NCBI GenBank assembly: GCA_905331475.1
Contig: CAJNYU010000720.1
Location: 1-64,000 of the forward strand
Source of the DNA: Rotaria socialis
Taxonomy: Eukaryota; Rotifera; Eurotatoria; Philodinida; Philodinidae
Length of the DNA: 64,000 nt
Direction: 5' to 3'
Shown: in pieces, positions 49,428 to 62,700 of the stretch
Position numbering within the stretch: the first letter of the stretch is position 1
Layout of the letters: every line of letters starts with the position of its first letter
Made by a program: the position numbers and the translations under genes
Notes under the pieces: model-generated
The model's database searches: none
Told to the model about the DNA's origin: nothing
The model's input: only the letters and a program-made list of their open reading frames with translations

Positions 49428-52400
49428 TTAGGCGACAAGTGATGTTGATAAAGGCATACGATTTTGATCTAGTGATGGTCGTTTAAAGAATTGTAATGGT
49501 TCACTTTGATCTGGTTCTGATTGATATTTACCTGGAATGAAAATAGCAATGAGAGATTTCATTAGAGAGAATTTGAGAATGTCAATAGGAGATCATTTTC
49601 TTTTAATGTTAAGTGGATTAAGAAAACTTACCACTACAAATTTTCTTCTTTAATAATGATACTCGATACCCTCGACATGCAAATTCAAAATTAATGGATG
49701 AAAATAATGCATTTTCAGCAAGAAATTGGACATGTACAATTGATGATGCTGATAATGGCTTTTGTTGTTGATCACTGTCGCTACCATCTGTTGTCGACTG
49801 ACTTGTCATTATAGTTGCAGCAAGAGTTCCTGATCCATCGAAGATATATGGCACTTTCCACAATAATTTATGTTCGTTTGATGACCTATTTATTCATAAA
49901 GAACATTATATGAATTACAAGCAGAAACATTAAAAACATTGTTTACCATTCAGCCATTGGTACCGATTGATTTATTTGTTGACCATCTGTTATTACTGTA
50001 TAAAATGTAACAATATCATTCACTAATCGAATTGATTCTGGTAAAGCTGAACTATTAAAACGATAGTTTATATTAACTGATATCGTATCAAATGTACGCG
50101 TCCATTGTGATGATACTTGTATTGGAATGTTTAATACTCCTGTGTGTTTAACCTTTGATAGAAAATTTGATTTAGATTGAATAAAATAAAATAAGAGAAA
50201 ATATTCTCACTTCATATTTAAGTATACCAAAATTAAAGAAAGGCAATGAACGATTTTTTTCTTGTAAATTACGAAGAATATTACTTAATGCTGACATATT
50301 AAAGGAATAAGTCGGTCCATCAGATGATTCTTCTCCTGATTGATTTCTATATTTCAACAGTAGAAATTAAATTGAGAAAAATTTTGTATCTCTTATTTAT
50401 TAAACTTACAATGCAATTAATTGAGGATTTGCAATAATGTTTTCTACTTTATTTAAATTTTGTAAACGAAATTCTAATATATTTAATATCGGCGAAGGAT
50501 TCACAAGCAGATTTAAAATAGCAGCTGGAAATGAAACAAGCATATCACCAAGAATTCGAATTTTCCATCTAAGATAAAACGAACAGCATGAGAATTTAAA
50601 ACGAAAACAAACATATTACTTTGTTTGATCATCGCCCGACATCATAACGTGAATGGTTTCTTGAAAAGCAACTGCTATAGGAATTTGATCGCTAACACCA
50701 ATTGTTAATGGAGACATTCTTTGATCTAAGGATGTCATTAAACTATTAGAAAAACTTTGATTATTTGGACCAGTAAATGGTGTTGTGCGACCATTTGCAA
50801 TTGATGGACCAACTGAACTTATCATGGGCTGTTGTTGCTGAAGTAAAGATATAACGTATCAAATTTAATGAACAGATGAAATATTTTATTCATTTTTAAC
50901 TGAATTGCAAAACAAATAGAAATCTTCTTAAATTCAACACTAAAATACTTCGCTCAGTATTTAAGTCCTATTGAAACTAGGAAATTTCAGGGTTGATTCA
51001 TATATCTTTCGTCTCGCAGTTGAGTTATTTTATCGATAACTTTATACAAGTTATAGAACATGAGAGACACGGGCAAAATGCGATACTTTAAATGTAGTTT
51101 TTGTTCATAGAAAGATGTGATATTAATGTTAAGAACACTGCTTCACTATAATAAATTGAAAAAAACCAGATTTTTCTTCAATCCATTGCCGAAAAAAATG
51201 TTTTTTACGCATTCAAGTCAATATAGAATGAGCACAGTAAAATTATTTGAACTCGAGAAGAAGGTTGTAGTGACATTAGTCAAGCTAGATTTTTTCTAGT
51301 TCCAATAGGATATAGTAACCAGTAATTTTGCGCTTCAAAAGTGACTTTTCGCTTTGACATGATTCTTTATTTAGCTGTCTAATTCAAGTAAGATTATATG
51401 GAAATTTAAAAATAATGTTGCATAAAGCAATTTATAAAACCTCATCACTATATTTGCGGGTACGACACCATAATTTTATATTCGGCGGAGGTATAAGACG
51501 AGGAAGAATTTCCGATGAATCATGATTAGCTATGTTAAGAGTAATACTGTTCATTGAAATATTATTTAATGAATCTATGATATTAGGAAAATCATTTTTT
51601 TATCATTATATGTGAGAAAAATTTACGAAGCGATTCTGTATAATTCAATGATAGACTAGATAAACTTTCACGAGCTGTATGAAATGAATAAATTGATGGA
51701 TGTTTCATTAAATTATTTGTTAGCATTTCTTGAGTTTGATTTGTTGAAAAACCAAAACTTGTTTTTGCTGCTATTGGTGTTTTATGTCTAGTTGATAGTG
51801 GATGAATTTTTCGAAAAACTATTGGCGTTTGTTTTGTTGAGCTTTTCCAAATGGAACGAATGCATGCAATAATTGACAATCGGATTTGAAGGGTTCTCTT
51901 TGATGAATATTTTTCTTGACATGTGGGATTATTAGGTTTCAAATTAATTAAATCTGATTTTGATTTTTTGACGTTAATTTCATATTCATGTGTTTGAATA
52001 ATAGATAGGTTATTTTCAGATGAATGATGAAAAGAAGAAAAGTGATTATACTTCAAAAGTTAGAAAGCGTATGAGAAAAAAATAACAATAAAGAATGTGA
52101 AATCTTACAAGTGATTGACGAGTTCGAGGCGGCCTTGGAACTGCAAATGGTGCTGTTTTACTTGTTGGACTGTCAATAGGAAATGAATTTGCTACTTCAG
52201 TATCGTCCTCCGTCGATGATATAGATGCTGTTGGTTTATCTAAAAATTAGTAACCAAAAAAGAAATGTTCAAAGAAAATATGTGGAGAGCAGTTTTTTTA
52301 TTGCAAAGAAAAGGAAGATTCCAGATTTTCTATCGTGCTCAAGCTAAGATATTTTTCTGAAAAAATTATGCATGCTATGTATTTAATGTCACTTGTGTTT

Positions 52401-55400
52401 TTTATTTATTTTGAGATTTTTGAATGCTTTGAAAAGTTCTAAAGTAATACCGAACTAAACTTTCTACGATTATCAACTAAATTATAGATGATTTTTAAGT
52501 ACATTCATCCCATCGCTTGTTTAAAATAGTGTTCAATCGTCATAAGGAGAGAAATCATTTGTTCAATTTAGCTTTCAAATAAATAAATCCATCAAAATAC
52601 AAATAACAGCTTTTTTTAAAACTAAATCATTTTTGTAGAGTGTAAAAACAAAAAGAAAATCTATGAAATTTCATACTTTCTGTATCCAGAGTCATTGATC
52701 TTGGATGAGCTGGAACAGGTGGTATATTTTCTTGATGATTCGAAACACTCATTGATTTCGAACGTGTTTCAAATACATCATATGTATTTGTTAATGATGC
52801 ACGTGGTGTCAATAATGGCAAACCCGATGATTGACCAAGACTGTCTGTTGTGATACTTGTTGACAACATTCTTAATTAATTAATAAACACAAATTATTGA
52901 AAAATAAAAATATTTTCTATTACGTTGTAGGACGTGCTGGAGGTGGTGGTGGCGGTGGTAGTGGTCTGGCACCAATTTGTCCACTGGATATGGATTTACT
53001 CAGATCTGGAACTCTCTATGTAAAATTTTAAAAATAAAATTATTAATTGAATTTTAAAATTCCTGACAAAAAAACAATAATTTTAGTATTTTTCATGCAA
53101 CAACACAGCGATTAGATAGAACAATAAAACCTTCTTTTTTTTTACCTCTTCCTATAAAAGAATCAGTTTTGAAAAAAATGAATAAATCATTTTAAATGTT
53201 AAATTTTATTTAAATTGAACTTACTCTTCCTGCTGCTCGTGAATATGTTGCAAAATGTCCAATAGTTTTATCCACACGACGCATAGCATTCATGATATCT
53301 GTTTCATCGTTTTCTTCTGTTATAGGTATTTTTTGTGCTGTTGGATTTATTTTAAATTTTATTTTTGTTCTTAGAAAATCATCATCGTCATCATCATCAT
53401 CACTCGAACCACTTGAGCTGGTAGATTTACGCATAGTAGACGTCGAAAATGGTATTGTACTTTGACACACCGGACGATTGATACCACTATTGGGAATAGT
53501 TGGACTTGATTGAGTGTATGGTTCCGGTGTTGGCTAAAAACAAGTAATCATCAAGAAAAATATATTTAATTGGTTTTCGTACACATTTGTTTATCGTTCT
53601 ATTTAATGATATTTGATCAAGACCATCCATACTACCCATCATTTTATTAAAATCATTTGTTTCAAACGCTGAATTTTGTGAATTAACTGAACTTGTTTCA
53701 TCATGTTGGTGTTGCACTTGAGCGATTTTACTTGGTTTAGAATTATTTGATGATTTCTTATCTGTTTTTTTCTCTTTTCTTTCCTTTCGGTTTGATGGCC
53801 AAAAACCTACTTAAATAAATATTTGTTAGTTTCCAACGAAAATAATTCAATTCTTTTAATATGTTGGCAAATTCTCTTCTGTCAATAGAATAACGTACCT
53901 TTAAATGCTGGTCGTCGTATTTTTACATCAAATGGATTTGATGCTTGTTCATTGGTATTTTCTTGTAAACGAGCTAATGGATTATTTGGATTACTAAGAC
54001 TCATTGGTGTTGCATTAAATATTGGAGACATTGTTTGATTGTTATTTGAAGAATATTGATGACCGATGGAAGAGCTTGATGCCAATGCTGAAAAGAATAA
54101 TGAATTCGATGTCACAAAAAAACAAAATAAATTTGTCGAAATTTAAATTAAAAAAATTGTTCATTGTATTCTTCCTAAATTATTATAAAGCAAAGCGCGC
54201 GCTAATTATATAAATAGTCAAAAGAAGAACTGTTGTCGTATAGCAGAAAAAGACTTGCGTGTCTGCGAATAAATAAAATTTTATTTTGCTGACATGATGA
54301 TTATGTATTGCTCTCTGTCGTACAGTATTTGTTATACAGATTTTTGTTCCTATAGGTGTCATACAAACCATGTAGAAAATTATAATGATGATGATGAACT
54401 GAATTTATTGACAGAATAGACAACGAGCGAAAAAAAATAATAGTTTACCTCGATTGCTATCACTTTTTTTCATATTAGTTGTTGATAGCCATCCAGCTGA
54501 ATTACTAGGCGAAGACACCGGAAAATGTGCTTGAAACGATGATAAATTTGCTTCTGGTTGGTCAAATATAATTAATTCATCCGAAGGACAACCTGATAAA
54601 TCAGGTGTAATTGACGAAGGAAGATTTGTAGAATTTGTTAGATTCAATGATGTTTTAATGTTATCAATTTCTTCAAATTGTACAGGAACTATATGTATAT
54701 ATGAATGTAACAAAAAAATGTGATAAAAAAAATAATTTGACTCATAGATAAGAAAATAGAAAATTTACCCGGTCTTTCTACACCTGTTTTTTTCTGTTCG
54801 ACAAATGTTTCAACAAGATCAGCACCAGTAAATTGTTTAATTTTTTCACCGAATTCATTTTGTGCTAAACCTGTTTGTTCATTACTACGTTTGAGTATTT
54901 CAGAATAATTAATTGAAAATATAAGCATTTTCTCAACATGTTCACCTTCAAAATCTTGAAACTTCGTACAAGCTTAAACGAGAAAAAAAATTTAAGTACA
55001 CTATCATTTTATTATTTAATTCAAAGGGAATAATTTAAGAAAACGAAACACACCATGAATTCCAACGAGACATATAATAGTTTGTTTTTCTTCTCATCTG
55101 TCATTAATTAGCAATACTTCTATGTTCTTCTCATTGTAACTTGTAATGAAAGAGATTTTCTTAGTCAGACAAATTTAAATATAATTATTAGCAACAACTA
55201 GTTTTTATTAAGAACTAAAGAAAAATCTACTAAAAAATAACCAGAAAAATTCTTTTCATTAATAGATTATATCGAGGAAATTTCGCTTGACTTATTTTTT
55301 GATACTAATCATATGTTTGAAATCTTATTCGCATCACGTATAAAAAGAAAGAAAGAAAGAAAGAAAGAGAAACACATTTATAACGAAAAATTTTAATCTA

Positions 55401-56519
55401 AATATATATAATTGCTAGTTTTTCTCGAGGTATTATTGCAGTAAACCCAATCATCTGTTGGAAAAAGTTAATATTTATAATGAGGATCATGCGTATGTAA
55501 AAACATTGAAGATCTTAAATTTTGAGAATATTTTCACGAGAAAATGGATCGATATTTATTCTTTGTCATTAAACAAAAGTACACTTGGCGTGAAGGATGC
55601 ATTGAAAACAACAATGCGAATCTTTCTTTAACATTTCAATACTATTGATATTTGACCTTGGGGTAAGAGATAAAATGCTTAAGTGTAATCGCAATCGAAG
55701 GATATCTGTTTACTTTCAAAAGAAAGGTAAAAAACAACTTTCAAAATAAAAAATCCAATTAATTTACCATCATAAAAACGTTTTTCAAAATCATTTCTTA
55801 ATAAATTATATTTTTCTATTGATGCTTTATATTCATCATGTGATTGACGAAATTTTTTTTCTAAACGTTCAATTTGCCTTGATGACGATGTTAATGTATT
55901 TAATGCTGTTTGTGCAATACTGCTTGATGTGCTATTATCTTGTGGTATGGGTGTTGATGAACCATTGGTTAAATTACTTCCTGAACGTTTAGTACGTTCA
56001 TAATCTAATCCAATGGTATGATATTGTTCTTTGGCTTTATTTACTGTATTTAAAGCATTATTTAATTGCGATATGAGTTCAGCAGTACGCGCTATATCAG
56101 GATCTTTTTGTATTGATGTTTTAACTTTTTTTAGATATGAATCATGATAATTATGTATCTCACGCAAAAGATCTTGATAATGTGTAACTGTTGTTGAATG
56201 TGCTAAAGCGATTTTTTCTAATAATTCTCTTATAGAATGCCATATTGGTGTAAATGTACCGACATGTTGAACTTTTAATAGTTGCGCTTGTAAACGAGAT
56301 AGATTTTTACAATATACTGATTCATATTGTAAACTAGACAACAGAAAGAAAAACAAACGAAAAAAAAAAGAAAATTACGATACGAATATTTCTAGCATAC
56401 TTTTCATTGAGAAATCGTTGAAATTCTTCAATTGCTATGCCACCATTTTTTACATTTGTTGATAACACTTCATAACCTCGATTTCCTTCTCCCCAAAATG
56501 TATCACTCCAATGAACCAT
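49428..56519 (-). CDS. FCHO2: FCHO1/2-type muniscin (F-BAR and mu-homology domain)
   Basis: Eighteen exons from 56401-56519 to 49428-49531; exon lengths sum to 3,906 nt (1,301 aa), all phases agreeing. Residues 1-296 are the F-BAR domain: MVHWSDTFWGEGNRGYEVLS, coiled helices through 55768-56333, and FVEQKKTGVERPG at its end. The middle (297-943) is a disordered Ser/Thr/Pro-rich linker with an aspartate run (near 53385-53402) and a proline run (near 52945). Residues 944-1301 are the mu-homology domain (QIPIAVAFQETIHVM, VQFLAENALF, FACRGYRVSLLKKK). FCHO proteins bend membrane and nucleate clathrin-coated pits, binding AP-2, Eps15 and intersectin. Exon 51627-52050 is large and basic and lacks an obvious vertebrate counterpart. 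Length exceeds human FCHO2 by several hundred residues, mostly in the linker. The longest introns are 54973-55767 and 50838-51440. Confidence 0.9.
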
Positions 56520-56739
56520 AAGAATACGAAGATCTAAAATGACTACATATAATTTGTATGTTGCTCTCGAACGAATGAAGAAAAGAACATTTTTCTCTCT
56601 CTCTTGCTCCTATTCAACAGCCAATTGATAATTAATCGCTACTCGATAAGAGTTTACTGCCATTGACAGTAGCGCTTAGCTGATAGCCGAAATACAATCA
56701 CCCTTTTTTTTTGTCGTATGTCCTAGTTTCTATTTACAA
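56520..56739. promoter_or_regulatory. Shared 220-bp promoter region of FCHO and PACS
   Basis: Start codons of the divergent FCHO and PACS genes are 220 bp apart. The interval has a CT-rich tract (near 56593-56610) and a T-run (near 56705) and no other gene, so a bidirectional promoter is likely. Confidence 0.5.
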
Positions 56740-59700
56740 ATGGCTGAAAAAAATTTACGATCAAATACAAATGTACAAACATTACCATCAACGAAAACGG
56801 CCACGACTTTAATGGCATATGCTCAATTAGAGATTGATAATAGTTCAACATGTATACCAAGGTAGATTAAATAAATATTATTGAATTATTTATTTTTTTG
56901 TGTTTGATTAGAGTGTGTAAATTCAGTATTGTACGTCTAGTAATCAATCGATTGATTGATAACGGTGATTTAAATACAATTGTTGTTGCAGTAAAAATTC
57001 AAGTAAAATGAAAGTAGCTTTTCTTACAAATAGTATTTCTTCTATTAATTAGAGTAATAAACGAACATTTCGTTGTTGTGAAATTCCTCTTCAACAAGAT
57101 GGAATGTTAGATACACCTGTCAATCTACAATATTTCATAACTGTTCGTGAGATTCTTTTTAATTTAAAAACAAAAGTGTGAAATACTTTTCTTGGTTTTA
57201 GTATCCTCATTATTTTAAACGGGATATAAATCAAGTTCAGATATATATTCAACGAAGAAAAAATCGACCTATGATTGGTTACAAAACGTTAGCAAAAGGC
57301 GAAGTTAATTTGGATCAAGTAAGTTGTATCCGATTGTACACAAGATATAGATGAAAACTGAAAGTATGCATGCTTCAATAGAAATACAAGTAAAACTATT
57401 GATTAGTAGCAATAAAGACTGACATTTGAAAACAGTTCTATCTGTTATAAAACTTTCGTTTTGATCTGTATGAAGAACAATCAACTGATTGAAATATATA
57501 TTCAATATGAATTTCTGCAGCCTAATAAAAATAAATTTTATTTTGCTAAACAAAATTCAGTCAGCAGATGAATATTAATATTACATTCCAGAGCTGTTGT
57601 CTTCTTTTTCTGTGGCTACATCATGCAGAGTTTGCTTTTATGCTAATGAACACTAATTATTTGTTCAGCTATTGCCTATCTCAGAAAATATACTATTCCA
57701 TTTATCACTCTCGTCCTTTCGACAGTCACATTTCTATTGCATCTGATTAACTTCGAATTGTAAACAATTTTCAATATATAGGTCATTCAACATCCACAAA
57801 GTATGAATCTACATTTATATTTAAATACAAATGAAAAATCTAAACAACTACAACTACGTTCAACGAATCAAGACGAATATTCGACGATGAAAACTGAAAA
57901 ATATTCCGTTGGCTATGTATCAATAGTTTCTTTATCAAGTACAATACCAAATGTATCTGAAACTATGGCACATCCAGAACTTGGATTAATATCAAATCCA
58001 TTATCAATAAAAAATCAGTTTGGTGAGATAGGATTGACTGTTCTATTGTTAGTTTATTCATGTGTGCATTTATTAGATAAATCATTCAACGATGATGATG
58101 AATATGTTGAAGAAGAAGAATTAAATTCCGAACTTGAAGATAGTGATTTAGAATTTATTAGTAAAAACAAACAAAAATTTAATCCAAATATTATAAGAAA
58201 TAAATTGATTCAAATGTTTAAACGCAAAAGTGTCCCATCAACCACTCTAAATAAAACTCCAAGTACAATAGCAACAATGACAGAAACAAATATATTAAAT
58301 TCAAATCATCCACATGCTAAATCTAAATTGAACCGTCAGTCAGATATTGAAGAAGAAGACGATCCACCATCAGACATGAGTGATAGTACAATACCTGTTG
58401 ATCAATGGAGTATTGAATCTGTACCTAAACCAGGTTTTACACCTGTTGAACAATTACAAGTACTCAAAATTGCAAGCGAAACAAAAGTAGATGTACTAAT
58501 AAAGAAAGAAAACAGAAAATTTATTTTTATTTTCTAGCCTGAAGATGAACCTTATTCCGTAAAAAGATCAACAAATCCATTTGATAATAATGATAGTCCA
58601 CTAGATTCTGATACATCGGATTTTGGCTTAGATATTGATCGAATACGATTACCTCAAAAAATAATAACCATAGCTGAAGAAAAACTATCACATCGTTCAA
58701 CAGTTTGTTTTCGTATATTTCGAATATTTTAATTTCTATTAGAATAATTTAGAATATTCGTGAAAATTGTGTGAAACAATTTGATGAACTTTGCGCGAAT
58801 GATCGACTTCCAGATTCAATTATATTTCTTTATACAGGTCTTAATCAATCGAATGTAAGCTATAGACACTAGATGTTTTCTAATCGATTAGAGTGAATGC
58901 GAAAAAAACATGTTTCATCTACTTGAAATTTTAAATAAGAATGACCTGTGATGTTTTATGTCACTTCTTTATAAGTTTCAACTGCATGTATCAAGTTTTA
59001 GATTAGTTGGAATTTAAATTGCTTAAGCATCCGTTTTGATAGTTAGGCTTACAGTTGAAATTGATTTTTATGTTAGAATCATTAGTTAGTTGCAAGCATC
59101 TCGCTGGAGACATTTCATCTGACATCGAATGGAGAATGTTATACTGATCAAACCTGCGGATTTAAGAAAACTACTCCAGAGAGCATGAGTTGACCTACAT
59201 ATTTGATTATAGTTGCGTTCATATGTAAATTAGATTAGCCTAATTTTAGTAAGGCCCGAAGCGACCTTTTAATATTAAATAGAATATTTTAATAGCTAAA
59301 AATAAAGTTCAACCTATTAGCAAAAAAGTCTGTTTTCTGTCGCCATCAATCCTCGTCATATGTCGTTCACTGATATGTCAGTAAATTGATCAGAACATTG
59401 CTACGACTTCAACGTTTTATTTTTACAAAAACAAATGCTATTTTTAAAATCAAGACTTAAAATTGAATTTTGATAACGCTTAGTTTGAGAAATTATTTAC
59501 GTTTTTAAAAGAAATACAAATCTTTTCATTTCTCCAGGTGACATTATTGAAAGAGCAACTCACTAGTGTTGCAAATAGAGGTGTCAGGTTAACATTAAAA
59601 ATGAAAATAATGCATTGGCGTATTATGGTAAAGAAAATACTTAATGCGAATTTATTCACTAATTTATCATTCGTAACACCGATATTACTTTTAATTCTAA

Positions 59701-62700
59701 AGATTTATTATCCATCAACTTTCCTGGAGAAATAAAGCAATGTATTATTTTCACTTTTAATGCTAACCTGACACCTCTAGTTGCAAACGAACTTGCAACT
59801 AAAACAAACTTTTCTTAAAGTACCTGCTACTATATGCAAATGTTTGCAATGATTGAGAAGAAGGCATATTTTTTAATAAAAATAAAATTTCAATGATAGA
59901 TAAGAGTAATTAAATGTAATTGACTCCAGAATTTGATAGTTTATCGAGTTGTTCATTAAAATGGCTTAACACAAAGAGAGAAAGATTATTCTTCACGGCT
60001 CTTCAATGTCACTTATACTGATGTTGAAATTCTTTATTCATCGTTAAAAAATGAGTTCTTGAACTTTAATGATAATGATAAGTTTTAAAACTATCATGGA
60101 GAATCTATTTGGTAGAAAAAGACTCGAAACATAGTCATGCAAACGTTGGCATTGATTTTTCTGATGACTACTTTAAACAAACGCAGGCGTTTCGTAAAAT
60201 TAGAAGGATCTGATACTAGTTAGTTCGTCCTACTTCCTTTCACATCAAAGTCTGTGGTTAAAAATAGCGTCGATTCTAGGTAAGATAAGGTCAAATTGAC
60301 TTTTACATGTACGAAATGAAACCTAAAATGTACCTAAACTCACATTAACTGAGACTATTGTTTTTAACTTTAATATTTGTTCACAATAAAAGTATGTGTA
60401 AAACACGATATGAAAAATCATAAAATAGTTTCTTAAAACTAAGTGACGATTGAAAAAGACTATATTCAAATATGAAAACTTAACTATCTCAAACGATACT
60501 TATTTCAAATCAGTGTTGAAAATTCAAGGACTAAGATTAGAATGACGAATCGTATAGTTGCTGAAAATTTCAAAAACTAGATTAATCATAAAACATTATT
60601 TTCTATAAACTAATATCTTTTCTAATCATTTTAATAGATAACTGCATCCAAATTTAAAGAATACAATTTATCAGTTATATCACTAAATACATTAACTGAA
60701 TCAAAAGTATTACTAAATAGTATGATTCAACGTTTACAAAAAAGGTTTGACTATTTTGAATATTTCGAAAAATACATAGTTACCTGTTGGTATTTTTTGT
60801 GATATAATAGTGCCAGCCAATGTGTTATACGTATTGTTCTGCTTGGCAATGATGCATTTGTTAATTCGTTTCTTCAATCTTATGTTGAATGTTTGGCTTC
60901 AAGACCACGTGAATATATGGATTACTTTCGATTCTATTTTGTTCCGCTAGGTAAATTAAAATGCTATTTCTATGAAAACAATACGTCACTAATATAAAAA
61001 AAAATGCTGACTTTAGCAATGTCAGAATACTTGCTACCGAAAAAATATTTCCCTAAGGAGAAAAAGTTTCGCTTTTTCCATGCCAAGGATTTTTCTGCTC
61101 ATTAGAAAACAACATTCTCATGAGAGAACTATTCTTTTGCAAACATTAGGGTCACTTTTAATGATATATTATTCTCTGAATTGAAAACTTGATCTTTATT
61201 TAAGCTACAGTAAACTAAGAATACATTCGTTGTATCAAAGAACAATTTCTGCTCGATATATTCGGGAAAATATTCAACTATATCGATGTATCAATGATAA
61301 TAGACACGTGATGAAAACTCATATTGATGTGATAATTGAAAATCGATAATGTTATTGGTAGTTGACTCGATACTTGACATAAACTACATGAATTCTATTT
61401 TTGTTTTGAATGCTTACAAATAGTTAGAAAAAGAGTTTTTGTACAGAACTGGATTTCGTAGATAAGTTTCTAATGTATTACGATCATAATATAAACATCA
61501 TAGTTCTAGAATTGTCCATCAGATTCAAAGAAGACCAAATGTTGTAGTTTTACATTTCATTTTATCAATGTTAGTATCTGGGTTTCTTTAGTACGAAATA
61601 ATTTAAAATATTAATATTTGAATAAAAATAATTCTCAGTACAATTCTACATCAAGAAATAAGACGATGAAAATTCTCCGGTAAGCATGAATTCGTAGAAC
61701 CCATTAATAAAAAAAGTAAGAATTGTTTTCATGCGAACGTGACTCGAATATAAAAACTAGATAAAATAATTCCTAACAGAATAGCTAAACAGCTAGTTAG
61801 TAATTCCAGGAGTAGAAGATGCAATGGCTATAACAAAATAGTTTAAAAACACCTATGGGTAAGATAGATAGAAACTTAAAAAACTTAACGAAGCCCACGA
61901 GATATAATGAATTGTGCGAAAGTTGTTGGAGTTATATTGTTTTATTTTCCATCACTGATAAAACTATTGAGAAACTAAAAAATGTCGATCTAGAATCTAT
62001 ATTAAAAACTTTCTTTAGTTTTGTATATTGGGGAAAAAATTCAATTGCCTATTTTTTTTATTATCGAATCAATTTCTAAACATCTTTGAATGACTGTTGC
62101 TGACAGGTTCTAAGAGTGAATTGTGTTGATTCTTTCTCAGTCAAAGTTCTCATTCAATGATTAATGATGTTATGCAGAAAATGGAACGATACAATTTCAT
62201 ATAATACTAGAAAAAATCTAGCCGCAAAACTCTAGCTTTAAAAAATATTCGTGTTCGTTGTTTTGTTTTGTTAGTTCAACGTTAAGAAAAGCTTTTAAAT
62301 ATTTACATCAAATGTATCTTGAACTTCGTACAGTTATGATTCTATAAAATATCTCTATTACTTGAATAGACTTCATCACTATTTTAACCATCGTATTTTG
62401 TGTATCTTCTTGCTTTTTTTTTCAAAATTTCACATCATTTTACTACATCAAGCAAGCAGAATTTATGATGAGGCTTGCCAAAAGTTCAGAAATCGCAACT
62501 TACCACCATTCGAACAATTACTCTATAGTAGGAAGCTAGGACGTGATAGAATACCGTTTTGAACATATACAATTCGAAAGAAATTTTGATGTTGATTTTT
62601 TTAATACAAAGCAAGCATTCTTGTTTTGTGTATTTCTTTTCAATTATTTTAGTTTCCTCATATTTGGCGAAATTTCTCGGTAGTTTGGACTCTCAATACG

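Noticed and set aside
57305-57750. Overlapping open frames on both strands in PACS intron 4
   Set aside because: Exons 4 and 5 join in phase across this interval and match the family; the frames have no domain.
61855-62079. 74-codon open frame in a PACS intron
   Set aside because: It does not join the PACS frame with usable splice sites, and PACS exons 9 and 10 join correctly without it.
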